From Candidatus Omnitrophota bacterium (lineage in GTDB: Bacteria; Omnitrophota; Gorgyraeia; Zapsychrales; Zapsychraceae), in contig JAGQKV010000009.1 in NCBI GenBank assembly GCA_020429915.1, positions 1-46,207 of the forward strand: 46,207 bases of DNA, written 5' to 3'. The translations under genes were made by a program, and so were the position numbers. The notes beneath the pieces are model-generated. The model saw nothing but the letters and a program-made list of their open reading frames with translations. It ran no database searches and was not told the origin of the DNA. Shown piece after piece: positions 18,689 through 25,956 of this stretch. Each line of letters opens with the position of its first letter. Within the stretch, counting starts at the first letter, position 1.

Positions 18689-20527
18689 ATGAAATTTCTC
18701 AAAGTGTTGGTCATCTTTATTCTCGCGGTAATTGTCCTGCTGGGCATCCTGCTGTTCGTGGCCCTGAAGACAATTAACGCGGAAAAGATCAAGGGTATCG
18801 CCGAGCAGCGTATCAGTGCCGCCTTGCAACGGCCGGCGACCATCAAAGATCTCAACCTGGGCTTCTCGTGGGAGAACGGCGTCAATTTCTCCGCCACGGG
18901 TGTGGTCATCAAGGACCTTTTCCAGGTGGACGAGGTCCAACTTAAACTTGACGCGCGGCGGTTTATGACAAAAAAGGAAATCGTCATTCCCGTGGTGCTG
19001 ATCGACCGGCCGGAGATTGAATGGACGCCGGAATCGAAAAAGGGACTGCCGGTGGAGGGGGCTGGACAGGAAGGCAAACCCGGCGCAGACACCACGAAGG
19101 CGCCGGAGACGCAGGAGATCGGCGAGTTTCAAATCAACGAGATCGTCATCCGCGACGGCCGTCTGCATTTTCAGGACACCGTGGACGGCCGGCCTTTCGA
19201 CGTCACCGTCAACCGTCTCAATCTCAATATAACGGATTTTGCCTTGGACCGTCCGTTTCCGTACAAACTCAATTTCGGATTGCTGACCGGCGATCAGCCC
19301 TTGGTGGATATTGCGGGTCAGGCGGTAATTTTGACAGCGAGCCGACAGCTCATGGTGAAGGATCTGAACGTCGCGGTCCTGCTGAAGAACCTTGATCTCG
19401 ACGCGGTGCGCCGGCTGGCGCCCGAAGTCAAGGATAGCGGATTGCAGGTGATTGAAGACGGTCAACTCGCTTTTCAAGTCCCCGAGTTGCTGATCGGCGA
19501 GAAAGGTCTGAACGAACTGCGTATTACCGGTAAGCTGAGCGGTCTGCGGGTCCGGACGGAGCAGGTCCCGGTTCCGGTCAGCGTGGACGCCCAGGTGAAT
19601 GCCGACAGTCAGCAGGCCCAACTGGACAATATGCGCGTCGCCGTCGGAACAGGAGTGATCAACGGCACGGCCTTGATCAAGGATTATCTGGGTGCCCAGG
19701 ACTTCCGCGCGAATGTCCGTCTGGAGCATCTGCCGCTGGCCGACCTGGTGGACCTGTCCGAAATGAATCTGCAGTTCCGGGCCGAATTGAACGGGACGCT
19801 GGAGGCGACCGGTGCCGGATTCGATGAGGCATCCCTGCAAAAGAATCTGCGCGGCTCGTCCGTGCTCCAGCTGCATGACGCGACGATCCTGGATTTTAAT
19901 CTGCTGGACTACGTGCTGGGTCAGCTTCCCCAAGCCGTTAAGCTGGGCGGGCTGGAAAATACGTTTACCGGACTGCACTCGCGGCTGGGCGCGCGCTACC
20001 AGGAACAGTTCGCCAAAAAGGATACGGTCTTTGAGGTCACGGATATCAAGGTCGATATCAGGGACGGTCGCCTGACCGTTCAGCAGACCGATTTCGGGGC
20101 GGACGGTTATTTTGTCCGGGCGGCCGGGGAGCTGGGCCTGGACGGACAGCTCTCGTTGCGGTCGGAGATGTTTGTGGATCCCGAGGTTTCGGCGGAGTGG
20201 ATGGGCAAGGTGGCCGGGCTGGACATTCTCAAGGACAGTTCCGAACGTCTGCGTATCCCGTTCCGCGATTACCGCGGTCCGGTAACAAAGCTCGGTCCAC
20301 CGTTGCCGAATCTGAAGGACGTTGCCAAACAGTATTATGAAAACCGCGGTAAGGAGGAACTCAAGGGCGTCCTGCGCAAGGCTCTGGATTTGGAAGAGCC
20401 GGCCGCTCCCACCGTTACCGGTACCCAGCAACTCGAGCCGGGGCAGAAGGCACCCGGGACGCCGCCCGCGGTAAGAACGGAAGACATCTTGATTGATGCC
20501 CTGGACGGTCTGTTGAAGAAATTGTAG
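18689..20527 (+). CDS. AsmA-like inner-membrane protein
   Basis: The 612-residue protein has one N-terminal membrane helix (about residues 5-27, a run of I, V and L). It then has the AsmA-type opening, with KIKGIAEQRISAAL followed by an LNLGFSW-like strand, and a long periplasmic beta-rich body. Several AsmA-style strands follow, such as VVIRDGRLHFQD and VTDIKVDIRDGRLTVQQ. AsmA/TamB relatives bridge the envelope and are linked to lipid transport and outer-membrane biogenesis; here that is inference from family. An AAAGAGG-type ribosome site sits just before the ATG, inside the end of the upstream gene, which supports this start and an operon with the YyaL homologue. Confidence 0.8.
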   Translation: MKFLKVLVIFILAVIVLLGILLFVALKTINAEKIKGIAEQRISAALQRPATIKDLNLGFSWENGVNFSATGVVIKDLFQVDEVQLKLDARRFMTKKEIVIPVVLIDRPEIEWTPESKKGLPVEGAGQEGKPGADTTKAPETQEIGEFQINEIVIRDGRLHFQDTVDGRPFDVTVNRLNLNITDFALDRPFPYKLNFGLLTGDQPLVDIAGQAVILTASRQLMVKDLNVAVLLKNLDLDAVRRLAPEVKDSGLQVIEDGQLAFQVPELLIGEKGLNELRITGKLSGLRVRTEQVPVPVSVDAQVNADSQQAQLDNMRVAVGTGVINGTALIKDYLGAQDFRANVRLEHLPLADLVDLSEMNLQFRAELNGTLEATGAGFDEASLQKNLRGSSVLQLHDATILDFNLLDYVLGQLPQAVKLGGLENTFTGLHSRLGARYQEQFAKKDTVFEVTDIKVDIRDGRLTVQQTDFGADGYFVRAAGELGLDGQLSLRSEMFVDPEVSAEWMGKVAGLDILKDSSERLRIPFRDYRGPVTKLGPPLPNLKDVAKQYYENRGKEELKGVLRKALDLEEPAAPTVTGTQQLEPGQKAPGTPPAVRTEDILIDALDGLLKKL

Positions 20528-20629
20528 CGCGCGGCTGCGATCCGGAAAGCCGCAAAAGGCCGTGAAACGGCATTACAGTACGGTCTAAAGTTATTGTGGT
20601 AGGTAAGGTTGTAATTATTTGAAATTCAC

Positions 20630-20657
20630 TTGTTATAATTTGAATTTGCACTATAAT
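20630..20657 (+). promoter_or_regulatory. Promoter for the PilZ gene, with an overlapping extended -10
   Basis: TTGTTA (20630-20635) and TATAAT (20652-20657) are 16 bp apart. A second element, TGtTATAAT at 20631-20639, is a perfect extended -10 with a weak TTGTAA at 20609-20614. Both lie in an AT-rich stretch between the AsmA-like and PilZ genes. The PilZ start is preceded by an AGGGA ribosome site near 20684. Confidence 0.6.
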
Positions 20658-20696
20658 AATTTCAGTCAACTAACCTAAACCTGCAGGGAACAGTAT

Positions 20697-22301
20697 ATGG
20701 TAAACAAATCCAGCGCTATATACAACGAAGCTCGTAACAACTTGCGAATCAAAGAAAGCCGTCACATCCAGTGGCGCGTGAACGACGGAGATATCAAGGG
20801 CAACGGTATTATCCGTAACATCAGCACCACCGGCATGTTGCTGGAAACCAACTCAAACTTTATTCCCACCGATGGTTGCCGGTTCTCTTTCGATACATCG
20901 CTCGGCCACGATAATTTTATACCGCAAAACGGCAAGCTCGTTTGGCACAAAAAGAAACCCTTTTCAAAAAACAAATATCTCTGCGGTGTCCGGTTCGTTG
21001 AACCCGGCGAATATGTCCTGACCAAATTGCGCGGGCGTGTGCAGAAGGGGATCAAGTCGATTGCCATCCGCCGCCGCCTGAAGCGCGTCATCAACGCCTG
21101 TCTGATCCTGGTCATGATCGCCATGACGATTTTCATCTCTTACGAATCCGTAATGATCTACCGTGATATTACCGAAACCAACGAACGTCTGCTGGATGTG
21201 ACGCAGCAACAGGCGTTGCTCACCCGTAGCTACATGTCCCGGTTGGAAGCCACGCAAATGGAACTGGCCAGCGTGAGCGAAGAGCTGGCGGCCACGCGGA
21301 CTCTGTATTCGGAGAGCCAGGGGCTGCTGGGTGAAGTCCGGGTGGACCTGGAACTTACCAAGGCCGTACTGGCCGATACCGAGGCTTATTTGGAAAACAC
21401 CAAGGCTGATTTGCGCCGTTCTCAAACCGAATCCGCCACCTTGCGCAGTGACATGGCCGATCTGGAGATCCGTCTGTCCAATGCCCAGTCGGCAGCCAAG
21501 GCCGCGGCCTCTTTGGCGCAGGAACAGGCCACTTCGGCGCAGCAGGCCATGGCCAAATTGGAAAAGGCCGCTTCGGCCTCCGCGAAGGCGATACCCGTTA
21601 TTCCGCTCAACGATGAGGAGAAGCAAAACCTCACCGCCAAGCTGGCCCAAATGGAACAGCTTAACGACAAGGAGCGCGCGAAGCTGACGGCGCAGATTAC
21701 CCGGATCGAAGAATTGAATGCCCAGGAAAAGCAGGATCTCATGGGCCGCATCGCGCAGATCGAACAGGCGCGCGCCGGTGAGAAAACCCAGATGCAGGAT
21801 GCCATCGCCTTGCTGGAAGAAAAGAACCGCCAGCTGACGCAGGAACTGCAAGGCCTGCAAACCAAATGGACGACCATGACGACGTCCAACATACGCACCG
21901 AGGCCGAGGCCCGTCAGTTGCTGGCGGCTTACCAGGCCGAAGTCGCGAAGGTGAAGGGCAAGCTGCAGCATTTCCGGCAACAGGCGCAACAGATCCGCCA
22001 GGATGCCCTGGTGGAACGCGACCGGATCCGTTCGGAGGTCGGTAACAACGGTTACTTCGTCCGCAACGGCAAGCCGGTGCAAGTGGATCTGGACAAATAC
22101 CGCACGGCCGGCCTGGATAAGGCCAAAGGCAAGGCTGATATCCAAGCCACTGCCAAGGCCGGTACGGCGGCACCGGAAGTCAAGAGCGTCGGTTCCGAAA
22201 CGGCCGCGCCCGTCGCCGCCGGCAAGGCCGCTCCGCGAACGACCCAGGCGCAGGCCAAGCCGAAGCAGCCGGTCCAGGTTGACGTCACCTTTGTCGAATA
22301 A
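20697..22301 (+). CDS. Membrane-anchored PilZ-domain coiled-coil protein
   Basis: Residues ~15-115 form a PilZ domain, with arginines R17 and R22, the box NISTTG at 41-46 (consensus D/N-x-S-x-x-G) and a C-terminal CGVRF strand. PilZ domains bind cyclic di-GMP; the spacing of the first arginines is not the textbook RxxxR, so binding is likely but not certain. A basic patch and one membrane helix follow (about residues 133-155, VINACLILVMIAMTIFISY). Residues ~160-440 are heptad-rich coiled coil with AQEKQ/LTAKL-type repeats, and the tail is rich in A, K and P. With the PilZ domain at the N-terminal, cytosolic side, the coiled coil should lie in the periplasm. This suggests a c-di-GMP-responsive envelope protein. 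It has its own promoter. Confidence 0.82.
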   Translation: MVNKSSAIYNEARNNLRIKESRHIQWRVNDGDIKGNGIIRNISTTGMLLETNSNFIPTDGCRFSFDTSLGHDNFIPQNGKLVWHKKKPFSKNKYLCGVRFVEPGEYVLTKLRGRVQKGIKSIAIRRRLKRVINACLILVMIAMTIFISYESVMIYRDITETNERLLDVTQQQALLTRSYMSRLEATQMELASVSEELAATRTLYSESQGLLGEVRVDLELTKAVLADTEAYLENTKADLRRSQTESATLRSDMADLEIRLSNAQSAAKAAASLAQEQATSAQQAMAKLEKAASASAKAIPVIPLNDEEKQNLTAKLAQMEQLNDKERAKLTAQITRIEELNAQEKQDLMGRIAQIEQARAGEKTQMQDAIALLEEKNRQLTQELQGLQTKWTTMTTSNIRTEAEARQLLAAYQAEVAKVKGKLQHFRQQAQQIRQDALVERDRIRSEVGNNGYFVRNGKPVQVDLDKYRTAGLDKAKGKADIQATAKAGTAAPEVKSVGSETAAPVAAGKAAPRTTQAQAKPKQPVQVDVTFVE

Positions 22302-22357
22302 TCCCGCTTAAGTCCCGCTACGACGCACCTACTGCCGTGACCAGAGGCACAAAGAAA

Positions 22358-23101
22358 ATGGAACGCAGTGAGCACGCCTTGGAGTGTTCGCTCGGTTCGG
22401 TCCCGTACCAACTCGTCCGCTCTAGTGCGCGTCGGACCTGCACGATTCAGATTGACGAGCAGGGCCGGGTCGCCGTGTATGTTCCTTTCCGTTCGTCCCG
22501 CCGCTTCATCGACCAGTTCATAAAAGAGAAACTCCGTTGGATTGAGAAATGCGTAACGCAGGCCCGCGAGTCCTATGCCGTTGTCGAGGAGAAGCGCTTT
22601 GGGCACGGGGCGGAGTTTCTGTTCCTCGGGAAGGCTTATCCGCTGGAGGTGGTCCCGGGGAGCGGCAAGCGCGTTCAGATCGGTTTCAGCGGACGGGAAT
22701 GGTTCGTCTACATGCCGGAAGACATTCCGGAAGAGGAGCGGGAACGACGTATCCGCGCCAAGCTCATCCAGTGGTACCGCCGGCAGGCCGAGGAGATTGT
22801 CGGGGGGCGCATCTTTCACCACGCCCGGCGGATCGGTGTCATGCCGCAGAAGGTGGCCATCCGCTCTCAAAAACGCATGTGGGGCTGCTGCGACTATCAG
22901 CGGCAGCTGATCCACATCAACTGGCAGATCATCCTGTCGCCGATCGATGTGGTCGATTACGTGGTCATTCATGAGTTGTGCCATCTGATCCACCCGAATC
23001 ACAGCCGTTTATTCTGGCGGGAAGTGGAGCGGCATATGCCGGACTATCAGGAGTACAAAGACTGGCTGCGGACCAATCACACCGCCATGATATTGCCGTA
23101 A
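22358..23101 (+). CDS. YgjP/DUF45-type zinc metallopeptidase
   Basis: The zinc-binding signature HELCH (H205, E206, H209) is followed by HPNHS with the likely third ligand H215. This is the DUF45/YgjP pattern (HELxH...HPNHSxxFW) in a protein of typical length (247 residues). The YgjP family is predicted to be SprT-like peptidases; the substrate is unknown. I chose the ATG at 22358 because AGAGG lies ten bases upstream. A GTG at 22337 in the same frame has no such site. The gene is close to a DUF167 remnant, whose intact paralogue lies 7 kb downstream, so the accessory genes after it may have been inserted into an older gene cluster. Confidence 0.85.
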   Translation: MERSEHALECSLGSVPYQLVRSSARRTCTIQIDEQGRVAVYVPFRSSRRFIDQFIKEKLRWIEKCVTQARESYAVVEEKRFGHGAEFLFLGKAYPLEVVPGSGKRVQIGFSGREWFVYMPEDIPEEERERRIRAKLIQWYRRQAEEIVGGRIFHHARRIGVMPQKVAIRSQKRMWGCCDYQRQLIHINWQIILSPIDVVDYVVIHELCHLIHPNHSRLFWREVERHMPDYQEYKDWLRTNHTAMILP

Positions 23102-23129
23102 CTTCAATAATTATAGTGAAACAGGAAAG

Positions 23130-23219
23130 ATGAAAATTACCGTCCGCGTCACCCCCTCAGCAAGGCGTCTCCTGATCAAAGAGGACGACGGCGTGCTGAA
23201 GGTCGCGCCGGAAGAATAA
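23130..23219 (+). pseudogene. Truncated DUF167 (YggU-like) gene fragment
   Basis: The fragment opens MKITVRVTPSARRLL and matches the start of the intact DUF167 gene at 30113 (67 of 78 bases by my count; 22 of 26 residues). It then leaves the alignment after codon 26 (23207) and stops three codons later. An AGGAAAG ribosome site precedes the ATG. The missing two thirds and the adjoining transposase region indicate a gene broken by insertion or recombination. It is too diverged from the intact copy to be a recent target duplication. Confidence 0.75.
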
Positions 23220-23238
23220 AAGACACCATTTTCTTCCA

Positions 23239-23324
23239 TTTTGTCCATCCCCCTGTAGGTACAAAAACCCCACGGTAAAATTCTGCTGAAATTTTAAGAA
23301 TTTTTCAATGAGGGGGATACAAAA
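23239..23324. repeat. Inverted repeat near the left edge of the island
   Basis: The sequence ttttgtccatccccct (23239-23254) is mirrored by agggggatacaaaa (23311-23324), pairing apart from two extra bases in the left arm. The 12-bp word attctgctgaaa also occurs twice (23280 and 23438), and a small hairpin tgcgtc/gacgca lies at 23415-23434. No gene is seen between 23220 and 23475. These may be end or subterminal sequences of the mobile element to the right, but I could not match them to its other side. Confidence 0.4.
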
Positions 23325-23475
23325 TTTAGTTCACTGGGTTTAATGCTAATTTTGGGTAGGGTAAATCACGAAGGTAAAGTCCAACAGCGGTTGAAAAAGA
23401 GCGGGAACCCGGAATGCGTCAATTTATAGACGCACCCATTCTGCTGAAAGTCAAATTATTTGAAGTATCGCATGT

Positions 23476-24507
23476 TTACTCTATGCAGTAATCATGCATC
23501 AATCCTCCGAGCACCGGTCTCGCGAGGATTTTCCCATGTTTGGCCTTCTCAAAGCGCGTCAGCGGCGCATTGTTCATCGAGGAATGAGGCCGACGATTAT
23601 TATAGTAGCTGACAAACTCCGAGATCAGATATTCGAGATGCACCTTTCCCAGGACAATAAAATGGTTCAGGCACTCCCGCTTGATCGTGGCCACCCAGCT
23701 CTCGGCATAGGGATTCATGTTCGGCGACCGGAAGGGTGTAGGGAGCACTTTTATGCCCTGGTTGGAGAAAAACTCATCGAATTCATGGGTATACTTCTTA
23801 TCGCGGTCCCGGATCAATACCGCGGTCTCAAACGATTCCCTCTGAAAAGTGGATCTCAGTTTTTCAATTTGGGTCAGGGTCCATTCCCTGTTGGGATGGG
23901 AGGTGATCCCGGCGATATGGACCTGCCGGGTTCGGATATTGATAAAAAAGAGACAGTAGAAGATTTTCGGACCGAACGGTGTCCAGACGGCCTTGGAAAA
24001 GTAGTCGCAGGCCCACAGGGTTTGAAAGGTCCTTTTCAGAAAACCGTCCCAGGTGTCCTGGGAGCGGATGCTTAATGGGTCGATGCCGTATTCGACCAGG
24101 ACATTTTTGATCGACGTTTTGGAGGATCTGATGATGCCAAGTTTTTTCAATTCTCCGATGATTTTCGTGTAGCCCCATTTATTGCGTTTGGCCATCTCAA
24201 CAATGAGTTCCTTGATCGCGACGGTGAATTTTCGGGGGCGGCCGCGCCTTTGGGATGTGTATGAAGGATTATACTGTTTACGTATCCAGCTGTAGTAAGC
24301 GGAAGGGGAAACGATGGAAATCAGGCGTTTGATGTCGCCACCCAGCGGCCGGCCGAACTTGATCAACCGGTTGCGTTCTTGGTCGGTGAGGACCATACGC
24401 CGATAGGGGCATTTTCCGCGAAGGACTTGATTCTCTACACGCAGAAAGGCTAGGCGGCTTTGGGTAAGTTCGCAGAACAGGGTGACAAGTTTGTTGGAGA
24501 AATGCAT
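23476..24507 (-). CDS. DDE transposase with integrase core (rve family)
   Basis: The 343-residue protein has a basic HTH-like N-terminal half and an rve integrase core. Its catalytic triad appears intact: D168 (ACDYFSKAV), D234 (LIRDRDKKY) and E269 (NPYAESWVATIKRECLNHF), with a D-to-E spacing of 35. The C-terminal YYNNRRPHSSMN box is typical of IS3/IS481-type transposases. I moved the start to 24507 because AAGGAG lies just upstream of that ATG; the frame stays open further 5' but without a ribosome site. It is the only certain gene on the minus strand in this window. Element ends and a target duplication could not be identified, so it may be a stranded transposase rather than a complete insertion sequence. 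Confidence 0.88.
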   Translation of the reverse strand: MHFSNKLVTLFCELTQSRLAFLRVENQVLRGKCPYRRMVLTDQERNRLIKFGRPLGGDIKRLISIVSPSAYYSWIRKQYNPSYTSQRRGRPRKFTVAIKELIVEMAKRNKWGYTKIIGELKKLGIIRSSKTSIKNVLVEYGIDPLSIRSQDTWDGFLKRTFQTLWACDYFSKAVWTPFGPKIFYCLFFINIRTRQVHIAGITSHPNREWTLTQIEKLRSTFQRESFETAVLIRDRDKKYTHEFDEFFSNQGIKVLPTPFRSPNMNPYAESWVATIKRECLNHFIVLGKVHLEYLISEFVSYYNNRRPHSSMNNAPLTRFEKAKHGKILARPVLGGLMHDYCIE

Positions 24508-24584
24508 GGCGGCTCCTTTGTAAAGGCTTGGTGTAAGTATTCTTGCAGAAATCCTAATAGGTTGGCCAAAGCGCCGGGGTGCTG

Positions 24585-24593
24585 TGCTATAAT
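24585..24593 (+). promoter_or_regulatory. Extended -10 promoter for the zeta-like toxin (leaderless)
   Basis: TGcTATAAT (24585-24593) is a perfect extended -10 element. Its expected start point, about seven bases downstream, falls on the A of the ATG at 24600, so the toxin mRNA would have no leader. A poor -35 (TTGGCC, 24562-24567) lies 20 bp upstream. Confidence 0.55.
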
Positions 24594-24599
24594 CCCGAT

Positions 24600-25178
24600 A
24601 TGAAACGAAGACCACAGGTTTATATCATTGCCGGGGCTAACGGCGCCGGAAAAACAACATTCGCCAATACTTTACTTGTAAAATACGTCAAGTGTGTGAA
24701 CTTCGTTAATGCGGACTTGATCGCCAAGGGGCTGTCGCCGCTGAATCCCGAAAGGGCGGCTATTAAGGCCGGGCGAATTCTTAAGGAGGAAATCAGTGAT
24801 TTGGCCAAGAAAAGGGCTGATTTTGCCTTTGAGTCGACATTGTCCGGCCGGACACACATGCAAATAATCAGATCACTCAAGAGCAAGGGATATGAGGTTC
24901 ATATATTCTATTTATGGATCCATAACGTTGAATTGTCGATTCAGCGCGTTGCGGACCGGGTGAAAAACGGAGGACATCATGTCGCCGTCAGGGATATCCG
25001 CAGGCGGTTTGGAAAGAGTTTGAATAATTTTATAAAGATATACAGAAATATTTGTAATTCCTGGGTCTTATTTGACAATTCAACACAGGAACCCAGGATT
25101 ATTGCCCATTGTGTCGGAGAAAATATTCACATTATTGATGATGCTGTTTATCAGCAGATAGGTGGAAATCATGATTAA
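24600..25178 (+). CDS. Zeta-toxin-like P-loop kinase
   Basis: The 192-residue protein has a Walker A motif GANGAGKTT (residues 12-20) right after a hydrophobic strand. It then shows the family features NADLIAKGLSP and FESTLSGRTH, and a basic RVADRVKNGGHHV stretch seen in COG4185/zeta-like kinases. Zeta toxins phosphorylate UDP-N-acetyl sugars; for this chromosomal branch the substrate is unproven. The ATG at 24600 is preferred to an in-frame GTG at 24579, because a promoter -10 overlaps that upstream segment. The downstream 52-codon gene overlaps it by 8 bp and probably encodes its partner. The pair sits next to a transposase, consistent with horizontal gain. Confidence 0.82.
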   Translation: MKRRPQVYIIAGANGAGKTTFANTLLVKYVKCVNFVNADLIAKGLSPLNPERAAIKAGRILKEEISDLAKKRADFAFESTLSGRTHMQIIRSLKSKGYEVHIFYLWIHNVELSIQRVADRVKNGGHHVAVRDIRRRFGKSLNNFIKIYRNICNSWVLFDNSTQEPRIIAHCVGENIHIIDDAVYQQIGGNHD

Positions 25179-25329
25179 AAGACAAAAGAGTTTTGCCCTT
25201 CATCAGAAGGCGGAATTAGCTTTAAAACAGGCCATAAGAAATGAAATTAAAGAACGGAAAAAATCCGGCCGTCCGCTTATCGTTTGGAAGAATGGCAAGG
25301 TTACAAGACTTTCCACCAAAAATCTATAG
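25171..25329 (+). CDS. Small basic protein, probable partner of the zeta-like kinase
   Basis: This 52-residue protein overlaps the end of the kinase gene by 8 bp in the +1 frame. It is helical and basic in the middle (NEIKERKKSGRP) and ends in a strand-like segment, LIVWKNGKVTRL. Small neighbours with a similar [LV]I.W.[ND]G.[VP] ending are often found beside COG4185 kinases, which suggests an antitoxin-like role; this is inference from context. A perfect terminator follows 41 bp downstream, so the two genes form a closed transcription unit. Confidence 0.7.
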   Translation: MIKRQKSFALHQKAELALKQAIRNEIKERKKSGRPLIVWKNGKVTRLSTKNL

Positions 25330-25370
25330 CCGTAAAGAGTACGTTCTTTCTCAATTAAGATGCGGAAATC

Positions 25371-25411
25371 GCCATTAAAAAAACCGCTTATAACGCGGTT
25401 TTTTTAATGGC
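25371..25411. terminator. Perfect bidirectional terminator
   Basis: Two 17-base arms (25371-25387 and 25395-25411) are exact reverse complements around a 7-base loop (ttataac). Each arm contains a run of seven A or T residues next to a GC clamp (accgc/gcggt), so the structure can stop transcription from both sides. It closes the zeta-like toxin unit. Confidence 0.88.
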
Positions 25412-25436
25412 ATCGTTGTGCGGCGACGCTGTCCTG

Positions 25437-25469
25437 ACCGTTACGCACCTGGACCGTGTGCGTAACGGT
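25437..25469. repeat. Palindrome 1 of three (12-bp arms)
   Basis: accgttacgcac (25437-25448) is perfectly mirrored by gtgcgtaacggt (25458-25469) around a 9-base spacer. There is no T-run, so it is not a terminator. Confidence 0.75.
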
Positions 25470-25512
25470 GTAAGGTGTGCGCTTAGCTTTTGATATGGAA
25501 GCGTCGCCTAGT

Positions 25513-25535
25513 GTGCGAAAGCGTAGCTTTCGCAC
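25513..25535. repeat. Palindrome 2 of three (10-bp arms)
   Basis: gtgcgaaagc (25513-25522) and gctttcgcac (25526-25535) are perfect reverse complements around a 3-base loop. An RHS-like codon string (gatggaaacgaggtc, from 25538) begins just after it. Confidence 0.75.
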
Positions 25536-25595
25536 TGGATGGAAACGAGGTCGTGGAACTTCTTGTGAGCAAAATAACGCTTATAAGGCGAATTT

Positions 25596-25631
25596 TTCAA
25601 TGACTTCGTTGATGGAAACGAAGTCATTGAA
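25596..25631. repeat. Palindrome 3 of three (15-bp arms)
   Basis: ttcaatgacttcgtt (25596-25610) and aacgaagtcattgaa (25617-25631) are perfect reverse complements around gatgga. The right arm is inside the RHS relic, where it codes for NEVIE. The palindrome therefore overlaps coding sequence. Confidence 0.8.
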
Positions 25632-25745
25632 GAGTACAACTCCTCAAATACCCTCCAGGCCGACTACGTCATGGGCTCCCGCATCGACGAGCTATTGATC
25701 ATGACACGCTCCGGCGACACGTATTACACCAATAGCGACGGGTAG
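25611..25745 (+). pseudogene. RHS/YD-repeat protein relic
   Basis: The 44 codons read DGNEVIEEYNSSNTLQADY, then MGSRIDELLIMTRSGDTYY, and end NSDG before a stop. This is the highly typical segment just upstream of the RHS core end. A second copy of the DGNEVVE string lies at 25538 in a different frame. There is no start codon, ribosome site or rest of the gene, so it is a degraded fragment of an RHS-type polymorphic toxin or wall-associated protein. Confidence 0.75.
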
Positions 25746-25773
25746 GGAAGTGTTCGACAGGTACTGAATTCGA

Positions 25774-25956
25774 GTGGTCAGGACTTTGCATTCGGAAATG
25801 ACTTTTGGTGATGACGCCACAGCTGACGGTGAGCATTTGTTGTATGACACAGACGGTAATATTATGCAAAAGAGAGTTTTTAATAATGGCGTAATTACTA
25901 AGGACACCAGTTGCTATGAAGATGGAAAAATAAAAGATACATGGACTCGCCTATAG
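25774..25956 (+). pseudogene. MORN/YwqK-like repeat fragment, possible immunity-gene relic
   Basis: The 60-codon frame contains LLYDTDGNIMQKRVFNNG and then YEDGKIKDTW, which resembles MORN_2 (YwqK-type) repeats: Y..DG.I...V...NG. YwqK-like proteins are found as immunity or antitoxin genes beside RHS and related toxins, and this fragment follows an RHS relic by about 30 bp. It lacks a convincing start and covers only about one to two repeats, so I treat it as a remnant. Confidence 0.45.

Larger units (their letters stand above)
25384..25610 (+). repeat. Two imperfect 34-bp direct repeats
   Basis: The 34 bases from 25384 (ccgcttataacgcgg...) and from 25577 (acgcttataaggcg...) match at 27 positions by my count. 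The first copy is half of the terminator hairpin; the second is decayed and no longer folds well. This suggests an older duplicated block spanning the toxin terminator and the RHS relic. Confidence 0.5.

Noticed and set aside
18089-20431. Very long open frame (780 codons) on the minus strand opposite the AsmA-like gene
   Set aside because: The plus strand carries recognisable YyaL and AsmA sequence with ribosome sites. The minus frame has no family match and reflects high-GC codon bias. The same holds for long antisense frames at 1430-2665, 6341-8026, 11707-13239, 15133-16323 and 37256-38701.
23130-23219. Target-site duplication from a recent insertion
   Set aside because: The two DUF167 segments differ at 11 of 78 bases and have unrelated upstream sequence, so they are paralogues or old copies, not a fresh duplication.
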